64,000 nt of DNA from VGTK01 sp046327915 (GTDB taxonomy: Bacteria; Desulfobacterota; Binatia; UBA12015). The stretch lies in assembly GCA_046327915.1 (NCBI GenBank), contig JAXLXO010000002.1:378660-442659 (forward strand), in the 5' to 3' direction. The notes under the pieces were generated by a model. That model was not told the origin of the DNA. It ran no database searches and saw only the letters and a program-made list of their open reading frames with translations. Of this stretch, positions 1 through 8,658 are shown piece by piece. A program made the translations under genes and the position numbers. The first letter of the stretch is position 1, and the number at the start of each line of letters is the position of its first letter.

Positions 1-102
1 GGTGGGGTGCCGGCGGCGAAGATCGGCATGCGACCGCGCCTGCCGGCGGACCCGGGCGCCGTCGCCGAGGCGTCCGAGCGCGCCGCGGCCGGAGCCGCCT
101 GA
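1..102 (+). CDS. C-terminal end of an upstream gene (partial)
   Basis: The frame starting at base 1 is open for 33 codons and stops at TGA 100-102. Its third codon positions are almost all G or C, like the real genes further on, while the competing overlapping frame is arginine-rich in the manner of a shadow. The fragment ends in an alanine- and glutamate-rich tail. No domain can be recognised in so short a piece, so the function is unknown. It is followed by about 140 bases without a gene before the glycosyltransferase at 241. Confidence 0.45.
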   Translation, partial: GGVPAAKIGMRPRLPADPGAVAEASERAAAGAA

Positions 103-198
103 GCGGCGCTCGAACCGTTCGGTCCGGCTCGCCCGCGCGACCACGCAGACGCCGTGGCGTCGCCGGGCGGCGCAGCCGCCGCCGTGCGAATCCGGGCA

Positions 199-227
199 TG
201 ACTCCCGTTCGGCGCATGTGGTAGGGA
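199..227 (+). promoter_or_regulatory. possible promoter for the 241 gene
   Basis: A TGACTC hexamer (199-204) and a TAGGGA hexamer (222-227) are spaced by 17 bases, and the second lies 13 bases before the ATG at 241. The TAG-type -10 element recurs upstream of several other genes here. The match to a sigma70 consensus is weak. Confidence 0.25.
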
Positions 228-240
228 AGCCGACGCTCCC

Positions 241-972
241 ATGCTCTCTCCTTCCGCCAGGTGTCTCCTCCTCATCCCCGCCTTCAACGAGCGCCGCTCG
301 ATCGGCGAGGTGGTCGACCGCGTCCGCAACACCGGTCTCGACCTCGACGTGCTGGTGGTGAACGACGGCTCGCGCGACGACACCGCCGCCATCGCGCGCG
401 CGCACGGCGCGATCGTCGTGTCGCACCCGTTCAACCTCGGCTACGGCGCGGCGCTGCAGACCGGCTACAAGTTCGCGCTGCAGAACGGCTACGACCACGT
501 CGTGCAGATGGACGCCGACGGCCAGCACGACCCGGCGTACATCCCCGAGCTGCTGGCACCCGTCCGCGCCGGCGAGGCCGACGTCGTGATCGGCTCGCGC
601 TTCGTCGAGGCGTCGGGCTACGAGATGGGCGGCGCGCGCACGGCGGGACGGGTCTTCTTCCAGCGCGTGCTGGTGTGGTGCGGCGGGCCGCACATCGCGG
701 ATCCGACGTCGGGCCTGCAGGCGCTGTCGCGGCCGGTGTTCCGCTTCTGCTGCTCCGACTTCTACCCGTTCGACTTCCCGGACATCGACGTGCTGCTGCT
801 CCTGCACCGCCAGGGCTTCCGCATCCGGGAGGTTCCGGTGCAGATGGCGCCGAGCCCGCCGATGCGGAAGCCGATGCACTACGGACTGCGCGCGGTCTAC
901 TATCCGTACAAGATGCTGCTCTCGACGTTCCGCAGCTGGCTCACGCCGCGCGTGAACCTGCAGCCCGAGTGA
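241..972 (+). CDS. family 2 glycosyltransferase (DPM1/WcaA-like)
   Basis: This 243-residue GT2 enzyme should transfer a sugar from a nucleotide-sugar donor to a lipid or glycan acceptor in the cytoplasm. The GT-A fold signature is clear: an N-terminal PAFNER segment, VNDGSRDDT near residues 39-47, and the metal-binding DADGQHDP near residue 91. There is no transmembrane tail. A DUF2304 membrane protein starts eight bases after its stop; GT2/DUF2304 neighbours are common, and DUF2304 probably anchors the enzyme or presents its lipid substrate. ATG 241 is chosen because it directly precedes the conserved N-terminal strand; no clear Shine-Dalgarno sequence is visible. Confidence 0.88.
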   Translation: MLSPSARCLLLIPAFNERRSIGEVVDRVRNTGLDLDVLVVNDGSRDDTAAIARAHGAIVVSHPFNLGYGAALQTGYKFALQNGYDHVVQMDADGQHDPAYIPELLAPVRAGEADVVIGSRFVEASGYEMGGARTAGRVFFQRVLVWCGGPHIADPTSGLQALSRPVFRFCCSDFYPFDFPDIDVLLLLHRQGFRIREVPVQMAPSPPMRKPMHYGLRAVYYPYKMLLSTFRSWLTPRVNLQPE

Positions 973-979
973 TCAAGCC

Positions 980-1426
980 ATGAATCCATCGACGATCGAC
1001 GTCGACGTCCTCCGCCGGCTCGCCATCGAGCAGCCGGAGTCGCCGGCCACGCGCGTGCTCGCGATCGGCCTGTGCTCCGCGTTCCTGATCGCCGTGCTGG
1101 TGCTGGTCCGCCGCGGCCGGCTGCGCGAGGAGTACACCCCGATCTGGACGGTGGTCGCGCTCGGCACGATGGTGCTGGCGCTGTGGTTCGATGCGCTGCG
1201 CATGCTGACGCGCCTCGTCGGCGCGTGGACGCCGAGCTCGACCCTGTTCTTCTTCGGGCTCGTCTTCCTGCTCACCGTCTGCCTGAACTATGCGGTGCGG
1301 CTGTCGGGCCTGAGCCTGCAGGTCAAGCTGCTCGCGCAGGAGGTGGCGCTGCTGCGCCAGAAGCTCGCGGCCGCGACATCCGAGGGCGACGCGGCGGCCG
1401 GCGCGGACGACGCCCGGCCGCGATGA
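980..1426 (+). CDS. DUF2304 small membrane protein
   Basis: A 148-residue protein with three hydrophobic segments (about residues 27-45, 54-75 and 90-108). It is followed by a charged, helical C-terminal tail starting around LSLQVKLLAQEVALLRQKL that may form a coiled coil. Size, topology and the adjacent GT2 gene match DUF2304. The biochemical role of the family is not established; a helper or membrane anchor for the GT2 at 241 is inferred. Its stop codon overlaps the next gene's ATG (ATGA at 1423-1426), so the two are probably translationally coupled. Confidence 0.82.
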   Translation: MNPSTIDVDVLRRLAIEQPESPATRVLAIGLCSAFLIAVLVLVRRGRLREEYTPIWTVVALGTMVLALWFDALRMLTRLVGAWTPSSTLFFFGLVFLLTVCLNYAVRLSGLSLQVKLLAQEVALLRQKLAAATSEGDAAAGADDARPR

Positions 1427-2094
1427 GCGACGTCCCGAGCGCGTCCGGGAACGAGCAGCACGCCTTCTGGGAGACCGGCGGGCTCTACCGCCGGAGCGAC
1501 CACCCCGTCGTCGAGCTGTTCGCGCGCCAGCGCGTCGCGTACCTGACGGAGCGCGGGCTGCTCGCGGACGTGCGCACGCTGCTCGACGTCGGCGCCGGCA
1601 GCGGCTTCTCGAGCGCCTACTACCCGGACGCGATCCGCGTCGTCGCGACCGACTACGCGGCCGGCATGCTCGCGGGCAACCCCGCGCGTGACCGCGTGCG
1701 CGCGTCGGCGACCGAGCTGCCGTTCGCGGACGGCGCGTTCGACGTCGTCGGCTGCTGGGAGCTGCTGCACCACCTCGACGACCCGGTCGCGGCGCTGCGC
1801 GACATGTGGCGCGTCGCGCGCCGCCGGCTGATCGTCTTCGAGCCCAACCGCATCAACCCGGGGCACGTCGTCCTGGGATTGACGCGCACCGAGGAGCGCA
1901 AGTCGCTGCTGTTCTCGCCGGGGCACGTGCGCCGCCTGGTGCGCGCCGCGACCGGACGCACCGCGCACCCGCAGCGCTGCGGCCTCCTGTTCCCGAACGT
2001 GACGCCGCTGCCGCTCGCGCGGCTGCTGGTGCGCCTGCCCTACCGCGTGCCGCTGATCGCGATCTCGCAGCTCGTCGTGGTCGAGAAGGACTGA
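1423..2094 (+). CDS. class I SAM-dependent methyltransferase
   Basis: This 223-residue protein has a Rossmann methyltransferase core: motif I LLDVGAGSGF near residue 52, an acidic VVATDY motif II, ASATELPFADGAFDVV and the ELLHHLDDP stretch typical of Methyltransf_11. The start is ATG 1423, overlapping the stop of the DUF2304 gene by four bases; an in-frame extension further upstream lies inside that gene and reads as shadow. The substrate is unknown. Its position among glycosyltransferases suggests a sugar or polyprenol-linked intermediate, but ubiquinone-type methyltransferases look similar. Confidence 0.8.
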   Translation: MSDVPSASGNEQHAFWETGGLYRRSDHPVVELFARQRVAYLTERGLLADVRTLLDVGAGSGFSSAYYPDAIRVVATDYAAGMLAGNPARDRVRASATELPFADGAFDVVGCWELLHHLDDPVAALRDMWRVARRRLIVFEPNRINPGHVVLGLTRTEERKSLLFSPGHVRRLVRAATGRTAHPQRCGLLFPNVTPLPLARLLVRLPYRVPLIAISQLVVVEKD

Positions 2095-2101
2095 CCCGTC
2101 C

Positions 2102-4186
2102 GTGGAGAGACCCCGCACGTCGCTGTGCGTCGCGCTCGCGGCGCTCGCCTATCTGGTGATCGCCCTCTTCGTGCTGCGCGCGGTGCTGCCGTCGCCGGGG
2201 CGTCTGCTGCCCTACCCCGCGCTGCTCGACCTCGAGTCGCGCCCCGAGATGGATCTGACGCTGCTCGACCACCGCGACCAGTCGATGGTGGTGTCGGTGG
2301 TGTCGCGCAACGCGGCGATCCTCGTGAGCGAGCCGTCGAAGCTCTTCTCCGGCTTCGGCCAGTGCCACCCGATGCCGCGCTCCTACACGCTCGGCGAGCA
2401 CATGATCGGCACCAGCCTGTTCGCGGCGCTGCCGTACCGTCTCACGCACGATCCGATCCTGAGCTACAACGCGGCGCTCGTCCTCACGCTGTGGGTTCCC
2501 GCGCTGACGATGTTCGCGCTCGCGTGGCACTTCACGCGCAACCCCGCCGCGGCGTTCGTCGCCGGCATGCTGTTCCAGCTGGTGCCCGGACGCGTCGTCG
2601 ACCCGTCGCACCCGTACGTGCACGGCGACCTGTGGGTGCCGCTGGTGGTGCTCTTCCTGCACCGGCTGTTCACCGAGGGACGCTGGCGGCACGCGCTGCT
2701 GTTCGCGCTCTTCGTGAGCCTCGAGATCCTCGAGAGCCTGTACCCGCTGCTCGGCTGCGCGATCATCGTGCTGGTGTACGGCAGCGTGCTGCTGGTCAAG
2801 CACTGGCGCTCGCTGCCGTCGCTGCTGCCGAAGATCGCGCTCGCCAGCGCGATCGTGCTGGCCGTCGCGTGGCTCGTGCTCGGACCGTACCTGCAGACGC
2901 GCGATACCTGGCGGCTCCTCGGCGGGCGCTCGTCGATCATGATGAACCTCGCCGACTACGGCTGGGGCTCGATCTACTTCCCGGGCCTCATGATCCTGGG
3001 GCTCGCGGCGCTCGGCCTCGTCGACCGCCTGCGTGGCGCACGGCACGTCGGAGGCGAGGACCCGCGCCTCGCGCTGTTCGCGGCCGGCGTGACCGTCATC
3101 TGGTGCTCGACGGTCGGCTTCCCGCTGCCGTTCACCGACCGCCTGCTGCCCTCGCCGATCGAGATGCTGAAGCCGCTGGTGCCCGGACTCGACGCCGTGC
3201 GCGCGCTGAACGCGATCGGCATCACCGCGAACCTCGCGTGGGCGTTCCTCGCGGCCTACGGCATCCTGCTGCTGATCGAGCGCCGCCGCACGCTGGTCGC
3301 GATCGGAGCCGCGGCCGCGGCGACCTGCCTGACGGTGCTCTTCCTCTACGACGGGCGCTTCGCGAAGCCGATGTTCAGCGTCTGGTCGTACCGGCTCGAC
3401 GCCTGGCAGGCGAGCCCGAAGGCCGACGACGTGGCGCTGCTGCGCCGCACCGCGCGCGGAGCCGTGCTCGACGTGCCCTATCCGCTGATGGAGACGCCGG
3501 CCGCGTCGAACCTGGCACCGCACCTGCTGCTGAACGCGTACGACCCGCGTCCGACCGCCGCCTGCTACAACTCGTTCGTCTCGCCGGTGCAGCTGCAGGT
3601 GATGGAGTTCACGCGCCGCCTGCCCGCGCGCGACGCCGCCGACGCGCTGGCCGCACTCGGCTTCGGCACGCTGGTGCTCGACAAGGTGCGCATGGACCCG
3701 CGCGACCTGCAGACGTTCTTCGACGGCATGCGCGACCTCGACGCGTCGGCGCGGCTCCGTCCGGCGGGCAAGTCGGGGCGCCTGCTGACGTACGAGCTGG
3801 CGTCGAGCGCGCCGGTGTCGAACGACTACGCGCTGCTCGCGAGCGCCGACGCGCCGCCGGTGACGGTCCGCGGCGACGCGAAGGACGGCCGGGCGCGCGT
3901 CGCGGTGGAGATTGCGAACCGCGGCGACGCGACGTTCCGCCTGCCCGACCCCATCGCCCCCGAGGACCTCGCGGTGCGCTGGCTCGGCCCCGACGGCTCC
4001 GTCGCACGGAGCGACACCGTGCGCGCGCTGCTGCCCATGGCGCTGGCGCGTGACGCGACGTTCCCGATCACGCTCACCACCGCCGTGCCCGACCGGCCGG
4101 GACGTTACGTCGTCGAGGTCGCGCGCGTGGCGGACCCCGGCCGCGTGGTCGCGACGCGGGTGGTCGACCTCCAGCCCGCCGCCTGA
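2102..4186 (+). CDS. multi-membrane GT-C-like protein with C-terminal beta domain (paralogue A)
   Basis: A 694-residue integral membrane protein with a signal-anchor-like N-terminus (residues 8-28) and many hydrophobic helices up to about residue 420, then a soluble part of about 270 residues. The layout resembles GT-C enzymes that use polyprenyl-phosphate sugars on the outer face of the inner membrane, but no catalytic motif is certain; the first loop has acidic residues (MDLTLLDHRD). The soluble part includes AACYNSFVSPVQLQV, shared with the next gene, and ends in a beta-rich module of about 90 residues. The start is GTG 2102, seven bases after the methyltransferase stop. It is clearly paralogous to 4256-6301 and more distantly to 10772-13033. 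Confidence 0.7.
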   Translation: MERPRTSLCVALAALAYLVIALFVLRAVLPSPGRLLPYPALLDLESRPEMDLTLLDHRDQSMVVSVVSRNAAILVSEPSKLFSGFGQCHPMPRSYTLGEHMIGTSLFAALPYRLTHDPILSYNAALVLTLWVPALTMFALAWHFTRNPAAAFVAGMLFQLVPGRVVDPSHPYVHGDLWVPLVVLFLHRLFTEGRWRHALLFALFVSLEILESLYPLLGCAIIVLVYGSVLLVKHWRSLPSLLPKIALASAIVLAVAWLVLGPYLQTRDTWRLLGGRSSIMMNLADYGWGSIYFPGLMILGLAALGLVDRLRGARHVGGEDPRLALFAAGVTVIWCSTVGFPLPFTDRLLPSPIEMLKPLVPGLDAVRALNAIGITANLAWAFLAAYGILLLIERRRTLVAIGAAAAATCLTVLFLYDGRFAKPMFSVWSYRLDAWQASPKADDVALLRRTARGAVLDVPYPLMETPAASNLAPHLLLNAYDPRPTAACYNSFVSPVQLQVMEFTRRLPARDAADALAALGFGTLVLDKVRMDPRDLQTFFDGMRDLDASARLRPAGKSGRLLTYELASSAPVSNDYALLASADAPPVTVRGDAKDGRARVAVEIANRGDATFRLPDPIAPEDLAVRWLGPDGSVARSDTVRALLPMALARDATFPITLTTAVPDRPGRYVVEVARVADPGRVVATRVVDLQPAA

Positions 4187-4255
4187 GCCGACGCGGTTCC
4201 GCCGCCATCGACCCGGCGGCGCGGCCCGTGATACAGGCGCCGCACCGAGCCCGCG

Positions 4256-6301
4256 ATGCGCCGCCCCCGGACCGTCTGCCTCGCCGCCGCCGTGATCGCG
4301 TATCTCGCCGTCGCGCTGTGGAGCTTCCGCGCGGTGCTGTCCGCGCCCGCGACGCTGCTGCCGGAGAGCACGTACCCGAGCGCCGAGTACACCACGCTCG
4401 GACGCCTCGACCTGACCATGGTGCTCTGGGTCGTGACCGGCAACGCGGATCGCATCCTCACCCGGCCCGCGCAGCTGCGCGCGGAGGGACAGTGCCACCC
4501 GCTGCCGCGCGCCTGGACGCTGGGCGAGCACATGCTCGGCGAGAGCCTGGTCGCGACGGTTCCGCTCGCGCTCACGGGGGACCCGATCGCGTCGTACAAC
4601 GCGGTGCTGGTCGCGTCGCTGTGGATCGCCGGCGTCGCGATGTTCCTCTGTGCGCGGCACTTCACGGGCAGCGATGCGGCCGCCTTCGTCGCCGGGTTGC
4701 TGTTCTGCCTCGCCCCCGAACGCATGACCGACACCGGGCATCCGTTCATCCACGGCGATCTCTGGGCGCCGCTCGCCCTGCTGTTCCTGCACCGCACGTT
4801 CGCGCGCGGGGGTGTCGGCAACGCGCTCGGCTGCGCGCTGTTCGTCGGGCTCACGGTGCTCGAGAGCCTCTACGTGCTGCTCGGCGTGCTGCTCGTTCTC
4901 GCCGTCTACGGCACGTACGCGGCGTGGCGTCACCGGCGCAGCGTCGCACGCTGGCTGCCGCCGCTCGCGCTCGCGACGCTGCTCGTGACGGCGGTCGCCA
5001 TCGTCGTGCTGCGGCCCTACCTGCTGACGCGCGCGACCTGGGACGTGCTGGTGCGCCCGGGCACGATCTTCCTGCCGCTCGAGGCCTGGGCGCCGGGTGG
5101 CTACGCGTTCCCCGGCTGGACGATGCTGCTGCTCGTGCTGCTGGCGCTCGCCGACCGCGCGCGCGGTCGCCGCGACATCGACGGCGAGGACCCGCGTCTC
5201 GCGCTGCTCGCCGCTGCTCTTCTCGTGGCGTCGTGCTCGTTGCGCACGCTGCCGCTCGCCGGCATGGACCTGCCCTCCCCGCTGCTGCTGCTGAAGCGGC
5301 TCGTGCCCGGGGTCGACGCCGTGCGCGTGCTCGGGTCGACGGGCCGCGTCGTCGTGCTTCCCGCCGCCCTGCTCGCCGGCTACGCGGTGGTCGCATTGAC
5401 CGCCCGCCGCGGTGCGCGCTGCGCGGCGGGCGTCGCGACGGCGCTGAGCCTGCTCGTCGTGGCGGAGCGCTGGGTGCCCTCGCTCGCGCGCGCGAACTTC
5501 GGCGCGCCGCTCGCCGTGGAGGCGTTCACGGCGCGTCCGCCCGAAGAGGACGTGGAGCTGCTGCGCGCCAACGCTCGCGGCGCGATCCTCGATCTGCCGC
5601 ACGTCGGCAGCGCGAATCGCGTCGCGGGCGGTGGCTACCTGATGCTCGACGCGTTCAGCCCGCGTCCCGTCGCGGCCTGCTACAACTCGTTCGGCTCGCC
5701 GCTCGACGCCCAGGTCGCGGCACTCGCCGGGGCGCTGCCCCGCGCGAGCGCGGTCGACGCGCTGGCCGCCCTCGGCTTCGAGACGCTTCTGCTGCACGCC
5801 GACCGCCTGGACGCGCAGCGCGTGCAGTTCTTCACGGACCTGATCAACGTCGATCCGGCGATCGGCGAGCGGCTGCAGCTCGCCGGGCGGACCGCGCGTC
5901 TGCTGGTGTTCCGCATGACGAGCCCCGCGCCGGTGGCGAACGATCCGGCCGTGCTGGTCACCGTCGCACCCGACGCCGAGACGCACACGGCCGAGGCCGG
6001 CCGCCGCACCCTCGAGCTGGCCTTCACGAACGCGACCGACGCCACCTACGCGCAGCGGCCGCCGATCGTGCCGCTCGCGATCGAGGCGCGCTGGCGTGAC
6101 GCCGGCGGCGACGTCGTGCTCGCCGAGCGCACGCGCGCGCTGCTGCCGATCGCGCTCGGACCGGGCGCCTCGGCGCGCGTCCCGGTCACGCTCGAGGTCC
6201 CGGCGCGCGCGGGAAACTACGACTTGACGCTCGCGCTGGAAGGCGCGCCGGACGCGCCGCTCGCGTGGACGCGCGTCACCGTCGCGCCACCCGCGTCCTG
6301 A
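4256..6301 (+). CDS. multi-membrane GT-C-like protein with C-terminal beta domain (paralogue B)
   Basis: This 681-residue protein is a close paralogue of the 2102-4186 product: the same order of hydrophobic helices, a shared GQCHPLPRAWTLGEHMLG segment near residue 80, the AACYNSFGSP segment near residue 470, and the same terminal beta-rich module. A tandem duplication is the simplest explanation. The N-terminal 410 or so residues are membrane-embedded and the rest is probably periplasmic. A lipid-linked sugar transfer role is inferred from topology and neighbours only. ATG 4256 follows a 69-base gap with a weak TACAGG element but no clear ribosome binding site. Confidence 0.68.
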   Translation: MRRPRTVCLAAAVIAYLAVALWSFRAVLSAPATLLPESTYPSAEYTTLGRLDLTMVLWVVTGNADRILTRPAQLRAEGQCHPLPRAWTLGEHMLGESLVATVPLALTGDPIASYNAVLVASLWIAGVAMFLCARHFTGSDAAAFVAGLLFCLAPERMTDTGHPFIHGDLWAPLALLFLHRTFARGGVGNALGCALFVGLTVLESLYVLLGVLLVLAVYGTYAAWRHRRSVARWLPPLALATLLVTAVAIVVLRPYLLTRATWDVLVRPGTIFLPLEAWAPGGYAFPGWTMLLLVLLALADRARGRRDIDGEDPRLALLAAALLVASCSLRTLPLAGMDLPSPLLLLKRLVPGVDAVRVLGSTGRVVVLPAALLAGYAVVALTARRGARCAAGVATALSLLVVAERWVPSLARANFGAPLAVEAFTARPPEEDVELLRANARGAILDLPHVGSANRVAGGGYLMLDAFSPRPVAACYNSFGSPLDAQVAALAGALPRASAVDALAALGFETLLLHADRLDAQRVQFFTDLINVDPAIGERLQLAGRTARLLVFRMTSPAPVANDPAVLVTVAPDAETHTAEAGRRTLELAFTNATDATYAQRPPIVPLAIEARWRDAGGDVVLAERTRALLPIALGPGASARVPVTLEVPARAGNYDLTLALEGAPDAPLAWTRVTVAPPAS

Positions 6302-6324
6302 GGCGAAGTCGGGCGCGTTCCGCG

Positions 6325-6353
6325 TCGACACCCGTATGGCACCGTGGTAGCGT
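6325..6353 (+). promoter_or_regulatory. promoter of the sulfatase gene, possibly leaderless
   Basis: TCGACA (6325-6330) and TAGCGT (6348-6353) are spaced by exactly 17 bases. The -10 element ends seven bases before ATG 6361, so the transcript could start at or next to the start codon. No Shine-Dalgarno sequence lies in between, which fits a leaderless message. Confidence 0.4.
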
Positions 6354-6360
6354 CGCCGGG

Positions 6361-8658
6361 ATGCCCTGGCGCGTGGCCGTCCGCACGACGGCGCTCCTGC
6401 TGCTCGTCGCACTGCTTCCCGTCCGCTCTCCCGCAGCACCGCCGGAGCCCGCGCCGACCGCGGTCGCCGCGACGCCCGGCACGCCCGCCGACCGGCCGCC
6501 GGTCCGCACGACGTGGGACATGCTCACCGCGCTGCAGCAGGCGGGCCCGCGCAGCGACGGGGTGGAGGTCGTCTATCGCGGCGGCCATGGCGAGACGCGG
6601 GCCGGTCTGCACGTGCCGCTGCCCGGTACGATCGCGGTTCCGGTCGAGATCCCCCCGCGCGCGCTGCTGTCGCTCGGCTACGCCTTCCAGGCGGCGGCGT
6701 TCATGACCGAGACACCAGAGCTCGCCGAGCCCGGACGCATCCGCGTCGTCTTCTCCGATGCGGACGGCGGCAAGGAGACGGTGCTCGTCGAGCGGAAGAT
6801 CGACCTGCGCACGCAGAAGTCCGACCGGCGCTGGTTCGACGAGCGCATCGACCTCGCCGCCCTCGCCGGCCGCAAGGGCACGCTGAAGCTCGAGGCGATC
6901 AACGAGGGCGACGCCGAGAAGGCGAAGAGCACCAACGTCTACTTCTCGGCGCCGCGCATCGTGCAGCGTCCCGAGGAGAGCGCCACGCCGTCGCCGGGCG
7001 TGCGCAACTTCCTGCTGATCACCGTCGACTGCCTGCGCGCCGGACACGTCGGCGCGTACGGCTACGGCAAGCCGACCACGCCGAACATCGACCAGCTCGC
7101 CGCCGGCGGCATCCGCTTCGCGAACGCGTTCGCGAACGCGCCGATGACGCTGCCGTCGATCCCGCAGCTCTTCACCTCGACGGTGTTCCCGACCAAGGAC
7201 GTCGAGACGCTGCTCGAGCCGGTCTCGAAGGCCGGCATCCCGAGCGCCGCGATCGTCAACAACGCGTGGATCCCGCTGTGGCTCAGCCAGGGCAAGCACG
7301 CCGAGCCGCCGGGAACCTTCGACGTCATGATGTCGGGCGAGTACGACGCGAAGGCGATCACCGATCGCGCGCTCGCGTGGCTCGATCGCAACCGCGACGA
7401 CCGCTTCGTGATGTTCCTGCACTTCCTCGACGCGCACACGCCGTACTCGCCGCCGAAGGAGTACGTGACGCAGTTCGCCGACCCCGCGTACACGGGAAAG
7501 ATCGGCGACACGTTCGCGCACGTCGAGGGTGCCGACGCGAGCGGCTACGACGCCGCCGACCGCAAGAAGATCATGGCGCTCTACGACGCCGGCCTGCGCC
7601 ACATCGACGCGCAGATCGGGCGCATCGTCGCGGCGCTCGCGGAGCGTGGCCAGCTCGACGACACCGTGATCGTCGTCGCCGCCGACCACGGCGAGGAGTT
7701 CTGGGACCACGGCAACTTCTTTCACGGCCAGTCGCTCTACGACGAGCTGCTTCACATCCCGCTGATCGTGCACGCGCCGGGCGCGGCGCCGCCGGGCACG
7801 GTGATCGAGCGGCCGGTGCGCATGATCGACCTCGCGCCGTCGCTGCTCGAGTGGGCCGGGCTCGAGCGTCCCGCGACCTTCGAGGGCCGTCCGCTGTCGC
7901 AGGTGCTCGCCGCACCGGGTGCGCCCGGCGACGACCTGATCGCGACCGCGACGCAGGCGCAGTTCCCGACGCGCTACGCGATCCGCAGCGGCAACCTCAA
8001 GCTGATCGAGAGCCTCGACACCGGGAAGCGCGAGCTCTTCGACCTGGCGAACGACCCGCACGAGGAGAAGAACCTCGCGTCCGAGCGTCCCGACGATCTG
8101 GCGAGGCTCGACGCGCGTCTCGCCGCGGCGCGCGCGCCGCTCGCGAAGCGCGGCTACCAGGTGCGCGTCGTCGGGCCGAAGTCCGGCACCGTTCCGGTCA
8201 CCGTCAAGCTCGAGAGCCAGCCGCGCAGCGGCACCTTCCTCACCCTCGACCGGACGTCGCCGTTCGGCGAGCCGCGCCTCGCGCTGTCGACCAACGGCGA
8301 GACGCTCGACGCGCAGGCGAAGGTCGACGCGCGCGGCACCGGCTTCCGCTTCGACCGCCTGCTGAGCCCGCGCAACATCGCGCGCGACGACAAGCTCAGG
8401 ATCTCGGTCGCCGTCGACGGCAAGCGGGCGCCGCTGTCGTCGATCGCGCTCGGCAAGGACGGCACGGCGCCCACCGACGACGTGATCGACATCACGGCCG
8501 CGAACGTCACCAGCGACGCCGAGCCCGCGTGCGCGCCGCCCGACAGCGGCGTGCGCGTCTGCCTGTGGCGCTTCCCCGGCGAGCAGGTCGCCGCCATGCC
8601 GGAGATCAAGGACCCGGCCGTCCGCGAGAAGCTGCGCGCGCTGGGCTATCTGCAGTGA
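6361..8658 (+). CDS. exported sulfatase-fold hydrolase or phosphotransferase
   Basis: A 765-residue protein with a signal peptide (MPWRVAVRTTALLLLVALL, then Ala-rich), a beta-rich N-terminal domain of about 200 residues, and an alkaline-phosphatase-superfamily domain. Visible motifs are LITVDCLRAGHVGAYGY (metal Asp near 221), MTLPS near 262 at the nucleophile position, HFLDAHTPYSPP, and VVAADHGEEFWDHG near 442. The nucleophile position holds Thr, with no C/S-x-P-x-R signature, so formylglycine maturation is not expected; Thr is used in lipid-phosphotransfer relatives. ATG 6361 is preferred over an upstream in-frame ATG because it starts the signal peptide. The stop overlaps the next start (GTGA). 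A role in trimming or decorating surface glycans is inferred. Confidence 0.82.
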   Translation: MPWRVAVRTTALLLLVALLPVRSPAAPPEPAPTAVAATPGTPADRPPVRTTWDMLTALQQAGPRSDGVEVVYRGGHGETRAGLHVPLPGTIAVPVEIPPRALLSLGYAFQAAAFMTETPELAEPGRIRVVFSDADGGKETVLVERKIDLRTQKSDRRWFDERIDLAALAGRKGTLKLEAINEGDAEKAKSTNVYFSAPRIVQRPEESATPSPGVRNFLLITVDCLRAGHVGAYGYGKPTTPNIDQLAAGGIRFANAFANAPMTLPSIPQLFTSTVFPTKDVETLLEPVSKAGIPSAAIVNNAWIPLWLSQGKHAEPPGTFDVMMSGEYDAKAITDRALAWLDRNRDDRFVMFLHFLDAHTPYSPPKEYVTQFADPAYTGKIGDTFAHVEGADASGYDAADRKKIMALYDAGLRHIDAQIGRIVAALAERGQLDDTVIVVAADHGEEFWDHGNFFHGQSLYDELLHIPLIVHAPGAAPPGTVIERPVRMIDLAPSLLEWAGLERPATFEGRPLSQVLAAPGAPGDDLIATATQAQFPTRYAIRSGNLKLIESLDTGKRELFDLANDPHEEKNLASERPDDLARLDARLAAARAPLAKRGYQVRVVGPKSGTVPVTVKLESQPRSGTFLTLDRTSPFGEPRLALSTNGETLDAQAKVDARGTGFRFDRLLSPRNIARDDKLRISVAVDGKRAPLSSIALGKDGTAPTDDVIDITAANVTSDAEPACAPPDSGVRVCLWRFPGEQVAAMPEIKDPAVREKLRALGYLQ

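Noticed and set aside
2..361. A 119-codon plus-strand frame over the first 360 bases.
   Set aside because: It is arginine- and proline-rich and overlaps the start of a clear GT2 gene; the frame ending at 102 has the better codon pattern.
1853..6439. A 1528-codon open frame on the minus strand opposite the first two membrane proteins.
   Set aside because: It is arginine-, alanine- and glutamine-rich with no domain, and it mirrors real plus-strand genes; long antisense frames are expected at this GC content.
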